Shown: piece by piece, positions 15,207 to 23,102 of the stretch
Position numbering within the stretch: position 1 is the first letter of the stretch
Layout: the number at the start of each line of letters is the position of its first letter
NCBI GenBank assembly: GCA_047629355.1
Contig: JBLHWU010000090.1
Span: 1-24,620 of the forward strand
Length of the DNA: 24,620 nucleotides
From: CAYUNA01 sp047629355
GTDB lineage: Bacteria; Bacteroidota; Bacteroidia; Chitinophagales; Saprospiraceae
Direction: 5' to 3'
Program-made: the position numbers and the translations under genes
The notes under the pieces: generated by a model
What the model saw: only the letters and a program-made list of their open reading frames with translations
What the model was told of the DNA's origin: nothing
The model's database searches: none

Positions 15207-16898
15207 CTAATATCCCGCTGCTTGACCATCTTTTCGAGATTCACTTGCTCCAAAATATACCTTTCGTTTTGCATCCCACATGATGGCCTGATAGCCACCA
15301 TAAAGACCTCTCGCAAAGCTCACTTTATGCCCCATACTCATCAATTGTCGAATGGTTTCATAGTCATATCCTTCTTCAAGATGAATTTCTCCACGTCCAG
15401 GCTTATCGATACCCGTCGGTTGCGAACCGCCGCTGTGGTCCATTCTTGGTGCATCACCAGCTTCTTGCAAATTCATTCCGAAATCAATCATATTCACCAA
15501 AATCTGCACATGCCCTTGAGGTTGAAAATCCCCACCCATAACACCATAAGACATAAAAGGTTTACCCTCTTTGGTTACAAACGCTGGTATAATGGTGTGG
15601 AACGGCCTTTTTCCTGGCTCATACGTATTTGCTTGTCCTTCTTCCAAAGAAAATAATTCGCCTCTATCTTGCAACATAAATCCCAATCCAGTCGGCACCA
15701 TTCCTGAGCCCATACCTCGATAATTGGATTGAATCAACGAGACCATATTGCCTTCCTTATCTGAAACGGTCATATATATGGTCTCTCCTGCGCTGATTTC
15801 GCCAGCTTCATACATTCCTGCGCGCGTATCAGAAATAAGAGCACGACGTTCTTTGGCGTATTCTTTAGACAATAACCTTTCTAAAGGTACGTCATAAAAA
15901 TCCATATCCGCATAATATTTAGCTCTATCTTCAAACGCCACTTTTTTAGCTTCCGTTAAATAATGAACGTGTTCGGGACTTCCAAAACCATATTTTTTCA
16001 AATCATAGCCTTCTAAAATATTCAACATTTGCAAAGCAGTAATGCCTTGTCCGTTAGGTGGCAACTCCCAAACATCGTACCCTCGATAATTAACTGAAAC
16101 GGGCGCAACCCATTCAGATTTGTGCGCTGCCAAGTCTTCTTTTGATAAAAATCCGCCTTGCTCTTGGATAAATTTAGCAATAATTTTAGCGATTTCCCCT
16201 TCATAGAAAGCGTCGCGTCCACCTTTCGCAATTTTAGCTAAAGTAACTGCCAAATCCGGATTTTTAAAAATATCTCCCTTTTGGGGAACAACGCCATTCG
16301 GTGCATACGTTTCTTTTACATTTGGAAATTTATCGCCTAAAAATGGTACAGACCGCCCCAAATAATAAGCAATCAACTCCGATAAAGGGAATCCATTATT
16401 CGCATAATCAATCGCAGGTTGCAAAATATCCGTCATGGGCAACGACCCAAATTTTTCGTGTATCGCAAACCAGCCATCCACCGTACCTGGCACGCTTACG
16501 GGCAGCGGGCCATACGCAGGTATTTTGGTCATTCCTTGCTTTTTAAAATAATCTAATGTCAGTGATTTGGGTGACCGCCCTGAACCGTTTAGACCGTACA
16601 ATTTCTTGGTCTTGGCATCCCAAATAATAGCAAATATATCCCCTCCGATGCCGCTGCCAGTAGGTTCCATAAGTCCCAGCGTCGCGTTGGCAGCGATGGC
16701 GGCATCCATTGCATTTCCGCCTTTTTTGAGGATGTCAAGTGCGACTTGCGTGGCGAGTGGTTGGCTGGTACAAGCCATTCCGTTTTGAGCGATGACTTCA
16801 GAACGGGTTGCCCATTTTCGTCCAGTGACACGGTCTTGTGCGTCGATGGTTGTTAAAAATGAGAGGAATAGGAAGGTGATGATGAGTGATTTTTTCAT
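15207..16898 (-). CDS. ggt: Secreted gamma-glutamyltransferase family protein
   Basis: The 563-aa product has a signal peptide (about 1-20, ending IDA) and is a full-length member of the gamma-glutamyltranspeptidase (Ntn-hydrolase) family, which cleaves glutathione and other gamma-glutamyl compounds. Recognisable segments are GGNAMDAAIAAN (60-71), GSGIGGDIFA (81-90), PVSVPGTVDGW (133-143) and MGGDFQPQGHVQ (454-465). The self-cleavage and nucleophile site is expected at T373 in GETIYMTVSD; the usual motif is TTHxSV, so the second Thr is Ile and the His is Tyr. The ATG at 16898 is chosen over the longer in-frame ORF to 17054, because it starts directly at the signal peptide and the longer frame runs through a REP-like repeat cluster. 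Activity of this variant subgroup is less certain than the family assignment. Confidence 0.9.
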   Translation of the reverse strand: MKKSLIITFLFLSFLTTIDAQDRVTGRKWATRSEVIAQNGMACTSQPLATQVALDILKKGGNAMDAAIAANATLGLMEPTGSGIGGDIFAIIWDAKTKKLYGLNGSGRSPKSLTLDYFKKQGMTKIPAYGPLPVSVPGTVDGWFAIHEKFGSLPMTDILQPAIDYANNGFPLSELIAYYLGRSVPFLGDKFPNVKETYAPNGVVPQKGDIFKNPDLAVTLAKIAKGGRDAFYEGEIAKIIAKFIQEQGGFLSKEDLAAHKSEWVAPVSVNYRGYDVWELPPNGQGITALQMLNILEGYDLKKYGFGSPEHVHYLTEAKKVAFEDRAKYYADMDFYDVPLERLLSKEYAKERRALISDTRAGMYEAGEISAGETIYMTVSDKEGNMVSLIQSNYRGMGSGMVPTGLGFMLQDRGELFSLEEGQANTYEPGKRPFHTIIPAFVTKEGKPFMSYGVMGGDFQPQGHVQILVNMIDFGMNLQEAGDAPRMDHSGGSQPTGIDKPGRGEIHLEEGYDYETIRQLMSMGHKVSFARGLYGGYQAIMWDAKRKVYFGASESRKDGQAAGY

Positions 16899-16961
16899 GA
16901 GTGATTTTTTAAAAACCTGTAACAAAAAGAGAAATTTGATTGGCAAAAAATTCACCTCCAC

Positions 16962-17146
16962 TGCCTTCGGCAATGCACACGGTGCTTTTTGAACCTTGAA
17001 GAGGTTGAATATCAATAGCCGCAGATGCAGCGGAAAGTAAAAAAAACGTATCATAACTCTGGAAGAGTTGAACTTTACAAAAAAAAGTTAAACTCCTTCA
17101 GAGTTGCGACATCTTTTTCTCGTTATCCCTCGGATTTCATCCGAGG
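16962..17146. repeat. REP-like cluster of short hairpins
   Basis: Six small hairpins occur within 185 bases upstream of ggt: TGCC/GGCA (16962), AACCT/AGGTT (16992), CCGC/GCGG (17019), AACTCT/AGAGTT (17055), AACTC/GAGTT (17091) and CCTCGGAT/ATCCGAGG (17128). The fourth and fifth are inverted copies of one unit, reading GTTCAACTCTTCCAGAGTTA on minus and GTTAAACTCCTTCAGAGTTG on plus, as in REP doublets. ATCAATAGCCGC-type strings are familiar from Bacteroidota intergenic repeats. No RAYT transposase lies in this window. Confidence 0.6.
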
Positions 17147-17193
17147 TTATTCATATTTAACTACTTCGTAATGTACGTAACGGTGAAATAATT

Positions 17194-17320
17194 AAATGCA
17201 GATTCTTGGGAGTGAGGTTTTGTTCTTCCTTTTTGCTTTAAAAGTGCTATTTATATTGATATAATAAGCATTTTTAAAGTAAAAAATGAGGACAAAATAT
17301 CTTGTCAAGAATCTGCATTT
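17194..17320. repeat. Long near-palindrome, MITE- or hairpin-RNA-like
   Basis: AAATGCAGATTCTTG (17194-17208) and CAAGAATCTGCATTT (17306-17320) are perfect inverted ends. Inside them 17218-17248 pairs with 17267-17297 at 25 of 31 sites, leaving a loop of about 18 bases. The whole 127 bases can fold into one long hairpin. It has no ORF and lies 23 bases past the recQ stop, before the REP-like cluster. On the plus strand four of the six mismatches are G-U pairs and one is A-C. Confidence 0.75.
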
Positions 17321-17343
17321 ATTTAATTCGCGTTCCTAAGCGA

Positions 17344-19269
17344 CTATCGCCACCCCAATTTCCCATCAACCTCCTCCAAAATCCCTTCATCCAATAAAAA
17401 TTCCATCGTTTTCAACACTTGCTCGTGTCGATTAGACCCAAAGGATTCAACAATTTCTTCAGTGGTTAAGTTTTCGCGCTTGAGCAATTGCTGGATTTTC
17501 ACTTTGTAGCGGTCATAGTCTTCGGGACTAATCTCTGCTTTAGTACGCCCCAAACAAACATCACAAATGCCACAAGCTTTTACCGCTTTCTCCCCAAAAT
17601 AACTCAGCAATTGCTGGCTGCGACAACGTGGTTTTTCCGCGTATTCAATCGCTTTTTTAATACGAAGCCGGTATTGTTCTTTCCGGAAGTTATAGGATTT
17701 ATAATCAATTTGCAAATCATCCGCAGATACACGAGCGCGTAAAAAGATGATTTGTGGCTTGTCTTTTTGTGGTCGATAATCAATGATACCTTCTCGATGC
17801 AGGTGGAAAAATGCGTCTTTTAATTCTTGTAACGGTAGTTTTAAAAACTTGGCAAATTGATTTTCTCGTACATTCACATAATGCTGAAATGCGCCACCCG
17901 TCAATCGCAATATCGTTTTAATAAAAATGTCAAATCTTGGATTTTTTAACTGATAATCATACACTTCTGCTTTGCCTACTTTCATTTTGATACTCGATGG
18001 AATAAATACGGATTCGGTCTGCAGTAGCCAACCTTCTTTTTCCAAAATTTTCAAACAAGAATACGTTTTATAAGCATCTAATTTGAAATTTTTAATAAAC
18101 TCAATAATGTCAAAATCATAGCTTTTACCGATTCCACCTCCTGTTGCCAATTGACAATAACTGCCTAAGGCGCGATAGACTTGTCGAATTTCTGGAATCG
18201 GTGGAAATGAAGTTTTATAGCTGTTTTCCAACTTAATTTTATCCAATTCTTCATACAATAATATCGAATAAGACTTCTTTCCGTCCCGTCCGCCACGCCC
18301 TGCTTCCTGAAAATAAGCCTCCAAACTATCAGGTAAATCTAAGTGCACCACCACCCGCACATCTGGCTTATCAATGCCCATTCCAAAAGCGTTCGTGCTG
18401 ACAATGACGCGGGTTCGATTCTCCATCCAAGCCTCTTGCTTGGCAGTTCGTTGTTCAGAATTCAGTCCTGCATGGTAAAAATCGGCAGAAATCCCATTTT
18501 GTTGTAAATAGCGCGCGGTATCTTGTGTCCCCCGTCGATTACGGACATAAACGACACCCGAACCTGGTACTTTTTTTAAAATATCTGCCAATTTCGGTTG
18601 CTTACTTTCTTCTTCTAAAACAACATACGCGAGGTTATCTCTGGCAAAGCTTTTTTGAAAAATGTGATGCTTTTTAAACCCTAATTTATCTTGAATATCT
18701 ATCACTACCTCAGGCGTTGCCGTAGCCGTCAATGCCAAAATTGGTACTTTCGGCTGAATGTCCCGAATCTCCGCAATGTCCAAATATGGCGGTCGAAAAT
18801 CGTAGCCCCACTGCGAAATACAATGCGCTTCATCGATGGCAATTAAGTTGACTTTCATCTTGGAAATGCGCTCGCGGGCAAGGTCAGTTTTCAGGCGTTC
18901 GGGAGAGAGATAGAGAAATTTGGTATTGCCATAAATACAATTATCAAACATGCGGTCAATGTCGGAATAACGCATGCCCGAATAGATTGCGACCGCTGGA
19001 ATATTATTTTTTTTTAGGTTATAAACTTGGTCTTTCATCAACGCAATCAGAGGCGACACGACGATACAGATTCCTTCCTGACACAGCGCAGGTACTTGAA
19101 AACACAAGGATTTCCCACCACCCGTCGGCATCAATGCAAGCGTATCTTTACCATCCAAGACCGATTGAATGATATCCGCTTGCAAAGGACGAAATTCGTC
19201 GTAGCCCCAATACTTTTTGAGTATGTTGAGTGGTTGTTCAGCCAAGATATGGATTATTTTTGACGCCAA
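17344..19269 (-). CDS. recQ: ATP-dependent DNA helicase RecQ
   Basis: The 641-aa protein has Walker A MPTGGGKS (47-54), the RecQ aromatic-rich loop next to DEAHCISQWGYDFRP (146-160), TATAT (181-185) and motif VI QEAGRGGRDG (321-330). A RecQ zinc-binding domain follows, with C549, C566, C569 and C572 (CRSQQ, CGICDVC). It is a 3'-5' DNA helicase acting in recombination and fork repair. A C-terminal extension (about 585-641) resembles a small winged-helix segment rather than a clear HRDC. The frame has no ATG near the expected N-terminus: TTG at 19269 (or TTG at 19245) must start it, and the first falls inside a perfect palindrome. The antiporter gene ends 50 bases upstream, so the two may share a transcript. 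Confidence 0.93.
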   Translation of the reverse strand: MASKIIHILAEQPLNILKKYWGYDEFRPLQADIIQSVLDGKDTLALMPTGGGKSLCFQVPALCQEGICIVVSPLIALMKDQVYNLKKNNIPAVAIYSGMRYSDIDRMFDNCIYGNTKFLYLSPERLKTDLARERISKMKVNLIAIDEAHCISQWGYDFRPPYLDIAEIRDIQPKVPILALTATATPEVVIDIQDKLGFKKHHIFQKSFARDNLAYVVLEEESKQPKLADILKKVPGSGVVYVRNRRGTQDTARYLQQNGISADFYHAGLNSEQRTAKQEAWMENRTRVIVSTNAFGMGIDKPDVRVVVHLDLPDSLEAYFQEAGRGGRDGKKSYSILLYEELDKIKLENSYKTSFPPIPEIRQVYRALGSYCQLATGGGIGKSYDFDIIEFIKNFKLDAYKTYSCLKILEKEGWLLQTESVFIPSSIKMKVGKAEVYDYQLKNPRFDIFIKTILRLTGGAFQHYVNVRENQFAKFLKLPLQELKDAFFHLHREGIIDYRPQKDKPQIIFLRARVSADDLQIDYKSYNFRKEQYRLRIKKAIEYAEKPRCRSQQLLSYFGEKAVKACGICDVCLGRTKAEISPEDYDRYKVKIQQLLKRENLTTEEIVESFGSNRHEQVLKTMEFLLDEGILEEVDGKLGWR

Positions 19270-19300
19270 ATCATGGTGATTTTTAAAATCACCATGATTT
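19268..19300. promoter_or_regulatory. Perfect 16-bp palindrome at the recQ start
   Basis: AAATCATGGTGATTTT (19268-19283) and AAAATCACCATGATTT (19285-19300) are perfect inverted copies with one base between. TTTTTTG follows on the plus strand only. It occupies the 50-base space between the antiporter stop and recQ and covers the presumed TTG start and ribosome-binding region of recQ. It may terminate or attenuate read-through, limit recQ translation, or bind a dimeric regulator. Confidence 0.7.
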
Positions 19301-19319
19301 TTTGATTTGAAAATTTACA

Positions 19320-20606
19320 TTAATGCAGTTTCTCCTGACTCTCCAAAGTCGGTGCTTTCCATTCTTCAAAACCCACCGGCACACTTTTCGCTTGACGAAT
19401 CGCCACTCCTGTTCGACGCTTATCATACACCATGGCAATCGTCATAATGATACTCGTACCGATAATCACAAACAACAAAATACCGTCTTCAAATCCTGGA
19501 AATTTAACTGCTTCAGGTATGTCATAAAACAACAAAACGGTAATCAATCCACGCGGTGCAACAAACAATTGTGGTATGATATCTGCTCCAACTGTCACCC
19601 GCAAAATCACGTAGCGAATGGCATAAATCGACAACATAATCAACAAACTAATCATCGCTACATCCAAGCTTTTCAAGGAAATTAAGGAAATAGTCACCCC
19701 GAAGATTACAAAGAAAAATGTCCGTACTACAAACGCTGTTTCCATCGTCACGACGTGCAAGCCTTCGTAGATGTGTTTCGCTTTTTCCAAGTGTAAAAAT
19801 TTACCGAGTCTCCCACGAAAGAATAATTGCATATTGGCAATCAACAAACCAAAAATCAGGATAATAATCAACGAAGACAAGTGCATTTTTTTACCAATGG
19901 CATACAACAATAAGAGCACGGCAATTAATAAAAACAGCTTAACATGACTTTTGATATGCTGAAAAATAAAGATAATCAAATAACTAGCAATAAAAGACAA
20001 CACAATGGTTAACAACAAATTACCACCAAAAGCTAAAAAACTATCTACACCACTTACCGCTTCTGTCACCTCCAATTGTCCTGCTAAAAAGTAGAACAAC
20101 ATAATGCCCATAATATCAGAAAAGGTACTTTCGTAAATGTGAAATTCTCGCTTCGCCTCCGACAAGCCCAGCACACTCGGAATGATAATCGCACTTGACA
20201 AAATTGACAGCGGCGTCGCGTAAAACCAAGACTGCTGCTGCGTCATTTCTGGCATAAAATATTGCAAAATTTCGGCAGCTATCCAAGTCGAACCAATCAG
20301 TCCAACCAGTGCTACCCCCATCGCTTTGGCTATGGGTATATATTTTTCGCGTTTGAGTTCCAGTTCGAGAGCGGCTTCCAATACAATCATAATCAATCCT
20401 ACTGTTCCCAATATTTTCAAAATTGGAAAAAAGTCCTCTTTGCCTACATGAATAACAGCCAAAATAGGCTGCATCGCAATACCCAAGATGATGAGCATCA
20501 AAACAGAGGGTACATTTGTTTTTTGAGAAATTTCCCCAAAAATGAAAGATAGAATAATGATAACAGTGGCTGCCATTATCAAATAATACGGGTCAACACT
20601 TTCCAT
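19320..20606 (-). CDS. Cation/proton antiporter (CPA family)
   Basis: This 428-aa inner-membrane protein has about 11-12 hydrophobic segments over residues 8-392 and a short cytoplasmic tail. It matches the Na+/H+ exchanger domain family: LEAALELELK (76-85) after TM3, SAIIIPSV (138-145), STFSDIMG with D164 in a membrane helix, FVVRTFFFVIFG (R295) and APRGLITVLL (R352). These are positions conserved in CPA1/CPA2 proteins, where the helix-5 Asp takes part in ion exchange. Such carriers export Na+ or K+ for protons to control pH and salt. There is no C-terminal TrkA-N (KTN) domain, which argues against a Kef-type K+ channel. ATG 20606 fits a short cytoplasmic N-terminus. recQ follows 50 bases after its stop. 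Confidence 0.88.
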   Translation of the reverse strand: MESVDPYYLIMAATVIIILSFIFGEISQKTNVPSVLMLIILGIAMQPILAVIHVGKEDFFPILKILGTVGLIMIVLEAALELELKREKYIPIAKAMGVALVGLIGSTWIAAEILQYFMPEMTQQQSWFYATPLSILSSAIIIPSVLGLSEAKREFHIYESTFSDIMGIMLFYFLAGQLEVTEAVSGVDSFLAFGGNLLLTIVLSFIASYLIIFIFQHIKSHVKLFLLIAVLLLLYAIGKKMHLSSLIIILIFGLLIANMQLFFRGRLGKFLHLEKAKHIYEGLHVVTMETAFVVRTFFFVIFGVTISLISLKSLDVAMISLLIMLSIYAIRYVILRVTVGADIIPQLFVAPRGLITVLLFYDIPEAVKFPGFEDGILLFVIIGTSIIMTIAMVYDKRRTGVAIRQAKSVPVGFEEWKAPTLESQEKLH

Positions 20607-20685
20607 AAAAGAGTTTTTATTTTAAAATGAAAACTTTTCAAGAGCGAGAAAATTTATCATCTTTCTCATTCTTATAAAATAATTG

Positions 20686-20765
20686 TGCGCTACTTGCGGC
20701 AGCACGTATAGGGTCTTGAGGAAGAAAAACGTTTTTTGCGAAACCGTTTTTTTTCCTCAAAACCC
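20686..20765. repeat. Dispersed hairpin repeat R5 with GC-rich head
   Basis: GGGTCTTGAGGAAGAAAAAC (20711-20730) and its counterpart ending at 20765 pair at 19 of 21 bases with a 13-base loop. The sequence before it, GTGCGCTACTTGCGGCAGCA, matches the head of R3. It lies between divergent genes (antiporter -, ASST-like +), so it cannot be a terminator for either. The remaining part of the 345-base gap (20607-20951) holds only the promoter box noted below. Confidence 0.75.
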
Positions 20766-20914
20766 TTTTTGCAAAAACAAACGCTTTACAAACCCCGAAG
20801 TTAGCAGTTTTTAATAAAAATCGAAATTTTTTCTAATAATAAAAATTTTCTGTATTTGAATTACAGCATACAGAAAGAGTTAGAACATTTCATAAAAAAG
20901 AGACGCTTCTATCT

Positions 20915-20922
20915 TACTTTTG
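20915..20922 (+). promoter_or_regulatory. Bacteroidota -7 box (ASST-like copy 2 promoter)
   Basis: TACTTTTG matches TAnnTTTG exactly and lies 29 bases before the ATG at 20952, implying a leader of about 22 bases. It also supports ATG 20952 rather than the in-frame ATG at 20856, which would be upstream of the promoter. Confidence 0.65.
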
Positions 20923-20951
20923 TCACTCAAAATTTCAAACTATTTTTCAAG

Positions 20952-22604
20952 ATGAAAAGAAATCTACTATTTCTACTGCTATTTATTGCCAATCATTCAT
21001 TTGCACAGCAAACAGTCGGCGTTTTTCAAAATGACTCTGTGTCTTATAATGGCTACACGCTCCTCTTTCCAAATACCAGTAAAACCACTTATTTAATTGA
21101 CAACTGTGGCAATGTCGTTCATCAATGGGAAAGCGAGTATAATCCTGGATTGGTTGCATACTTATTGGACAATGGCGACCTTTTACGGACTGGCCGCATC
21201 GGAAGCAACTTCAATGGTGGAGGGTCTGGCGGGCGCATCGAACGCTTTAATTGGGAAGGAGAATTGATTTGGTCTTACAACCATACTTCACAAGATTTTC
21301 ATCAACACCATGACATCGAATACCTGCCCAACGGCAATATTCTCATCATTGCTTGGGAGCGACATACCGTACAGGAAGCCTTGGATTTAGGACGAAATCC
21401 ATTAACGCTCAGTAATGATGAAATTTGGTCGGAACAAATTGTGGAAATTCAACCAGAAGGCGAAGTTGGCGGCGAAATTATCTGGGAATGGCATTTATGG
21501 GACCATATGATTCAGGATTTTGATAGTTTGAGTAATAATTATGGCGACGTTGCACAGCATCCAGAATTGATGGATATTAATGCAGGAAATTCAGGAGTAG
21601 ATTGGATTCATTTGAATGCCGTGGATTACAATCCTGAGTTAGACCAAATTGTGATGAGTTCGCGGCATTTGAACGAAATTTACATCATTGACCACAGTAC
21701 GACTACTGAAGAGGCGGCGACTCCCGAAGGTGGAAATTCGGGTAAAGGCGGCAATTTCCTGTACCGTTGGGGCAATCCAATGCAGTACAAGCGGGGTGCA
21801 ATTGAAGACCGCAAATTATTCGGGCAACACGATGCGCAATGGATTGAACCAGACCGTCCTGGTGCTGGCGAATTAATGGTTTTTAATAATGGAATTGCTC
21901 GTCCTGAAGGCAGCTTTTCAACGATAGATGTATGGTCTCCTCCTTTGCTAGCAGATGGTAATTATTTGATTGATTCTATCGAAGCGTTTGGTCCGACGGA
22001 GCTTTCTTGGACATTTGTGGATGACCCTGACAATCTTCTTTTTTCCTCTAATATTTCTGGTGCACAGCGGCTTCCGAATGGCAATACCTTAATTTGTGAA
22101 GGGCGCACGGGTGATTTGATTGAAGTGATGCTTAGTGGGTTGCAAGTTTGGCGGTATGTCAGTCCGGTAGTCGGTGGCGGCATCGTCACGCAGGGCGATA
22201 ATGTGAGCAACAACAATGTTTTTCGGGCATATCGGTATGGTGTTGACTTTCCCGCTTTCGCCGATGTTGCCTTAGTGCCTAGCGACCCGATTGAATTAGA
22301 ACCAACGAATCAGAATTGTGTCATTTACGGTGGTCCAGTTTCTACCACAGACAATCTGCTACTTTTAGATGATGTCAATGTGCTAAATAATCCAATTGAT
22401 AATCAGCTTTTTATTGAAAATAGAACGCAGGAAATGGTGTTTTTTGAAATGATTGATGTGCTGGGTCGTCTTGTTTTAAAAGGACAAAGTGGGCAGCAAT
22501 TAATTACTCAGGATGTGGGGGAATTGAATGCGGGAATTTATTGGGTGCAGATTTTTAATGAAAATAGGAATCGAAGGTATGTGGAGAAGGTGGTGAAGAG
22601 GTGA
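20952..22604 (+). CDS. Arylsulfotransferase-like secreted protein with T9SS sorting domain (copy 2)
   Basis: The 550-aa product has a signal peptide (about 1-19, ending FAQ), an ASST-like propeller body and a type A sorting domain (about 478-550: NPIDNQLFIEN, MIDVLGRLVLKG, LNAGIYWVQI, EKVVKR). It is a clear paralogue of the protein at 7690-9351: the same order of blocks appears, including the NCG motif (51-53; 52-54 in copy 1), HHDIEYLPNGNIL (119-131), LFGQHDAQW (289-297) and LPNGNTLICEG (374-384). Copies differ throughout, so the duplication is old. By family knowledge the body may transfer sulfate groups between aromatic acceptors, but a purely structural role is possible; H119, H120 and H293 are shared candidate residues. 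ATG 20952 is preferred because it starts at the signal peptide and lies just after a promoter box. Confidence 0.85.
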   Translation: MKRNLLFLLLFIANHSFAQQTVGVFQNDSVSYNGYTLLFPNTSKTTYLIDNCGNVVHQWESEYNPGLVAYLLDNGDLLRTGRIGSNFNGGGSGGRIERFNWEGELIWSYNHTSQDFHQHHDIEYLPNGNILIIAWERHTVQEALDLGRNPLTLSNDEIWSEQIVEIQPEGEVGGEIIWEWHLWDHMIQDFDSLSNNYGDVAQHPELMDINAGNSGVDWIHLNAVDYNPELDQIVMSSRHLNEIYIIDHSTTTEEAATPEGGNSGKGGNFLYRWGNPMQYKRGAIEDRKLFGQHDAQWIEPDRPGAGELMVFNNGIARPEGSFSTIDVWSPPLLADGNYLIDSIEAFGPTELSWTFVDDPDNLLFSSNISGAQRLPNGNTLICEGRTGDLIEVMLSGLQVWRYVSPVVGGGIVTQGDNVSNNNVFRAYRYGVDFPAFADVALVPSDPIELEPTNQNCVIYGGPVSTTDNLLLLDDVNVLNNPIDNQLFIENRTQEMVFFEMIDVLGRLVLKGQSGQQLITQDVGELNAGIYWVQIFNENRNRRYVEKVVKR

Positions 22605-22622
22605 TTTGAATCTTCTATAGGA

Positions 22623-22678
22623 GGGTGTTTGAGGGATAAAATGGTTTTTTAAAATGGTTTTATCCCTCAAAATCCATC
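22623..22678. repeat. Dispersed hairpin repeat R6, possible terminator
   Basis: TTTGAGGGATAAAA (22628-22641) pairs perfectly with TTTTATCCCTCAAA (22658-22671), with further partial pairing outside. It begins about 20 bases after the stop of the ASST-like gene, so it may also end transcription, though it is the same repeat family found elsewhere away from gene ends. Confidence 0.75.
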
Positions 22679-22830
22679 TTGTGTTGCCACAGGTAGGGCG
22701 TATTGTGTTTTTTGAAGCTTGAAAGTTTCATTTCAAATGCTGCCTCAATGATAAGCTTTAATTCTTTATTATCGCGTTAGAAACGCTAAAATATGGGTGA
22801 CGTTTATGAAGGAGTTCGACGTCGAAATAT

Positions 22831-23102
22831 TCATTCTTTTTTATTCCACCATTCAATTATTTCACTATAAATTTCCTTGACTTCTCGCTATCTGAAATAT
22901 CTCCACCGTATTTTACGATTTCAGTAGTTGAAATAATTCCTTTTATCTTATCTACAGATAGCCCGTCGTTTAGTAGATTTATCATTCTATCAATTACGAC
23001 TTCATCTTTGTGAAAACTCACATTTCCTTGAATATCCAATAATTTTGACAGCTCTTTCTTATAAAAATGATAATTGTTTCTTCCTTTTAAACCTGTTATA
23101 TA
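22831..23102 (-). pseudogene. Decayed small gene, unrecognised
   Basis: A minus-strand frame is open from 23102 and reads GLKGRNNYHFYKKEL, SKLLDIQGNVSFHKDE and VVIDRMINLLNDGLSVDKI, then TTEIVKYGGDISDSEKS, but no good start codon is present (TTG 23039 would cut off the first 20 or so residues). It stops at 22857. Dropping one base near AAGTCAAGG gives a far more protein-like end, EIYSEIIEWWNKKE, stopping at 22831. So the gene seems to have lost its start and gained a frameshift. It directly follows the DUF4275-like remnant, with overlapping frames, as in an operon. No family was recognised. Confidence 0.45.

Noticed and set aside
15189..15656. 155-codon plus-strand ORF antisense to ggt
   Set aside because: The peptide lacks family features and the opposite strand encodes an unmistakable gamma-glutamyltransferase.
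16899..17054. Longer gamma-glutamyltransferase start at 17054
   Set aside because: The extra 52 residues are read through REP-like repeats; a clear signal peptide starts at 16898.
766..22671. Hairpin repeats as a CRISPR array
   Set aside because: They are kilobases apart, palindromic, and without regular spacers.
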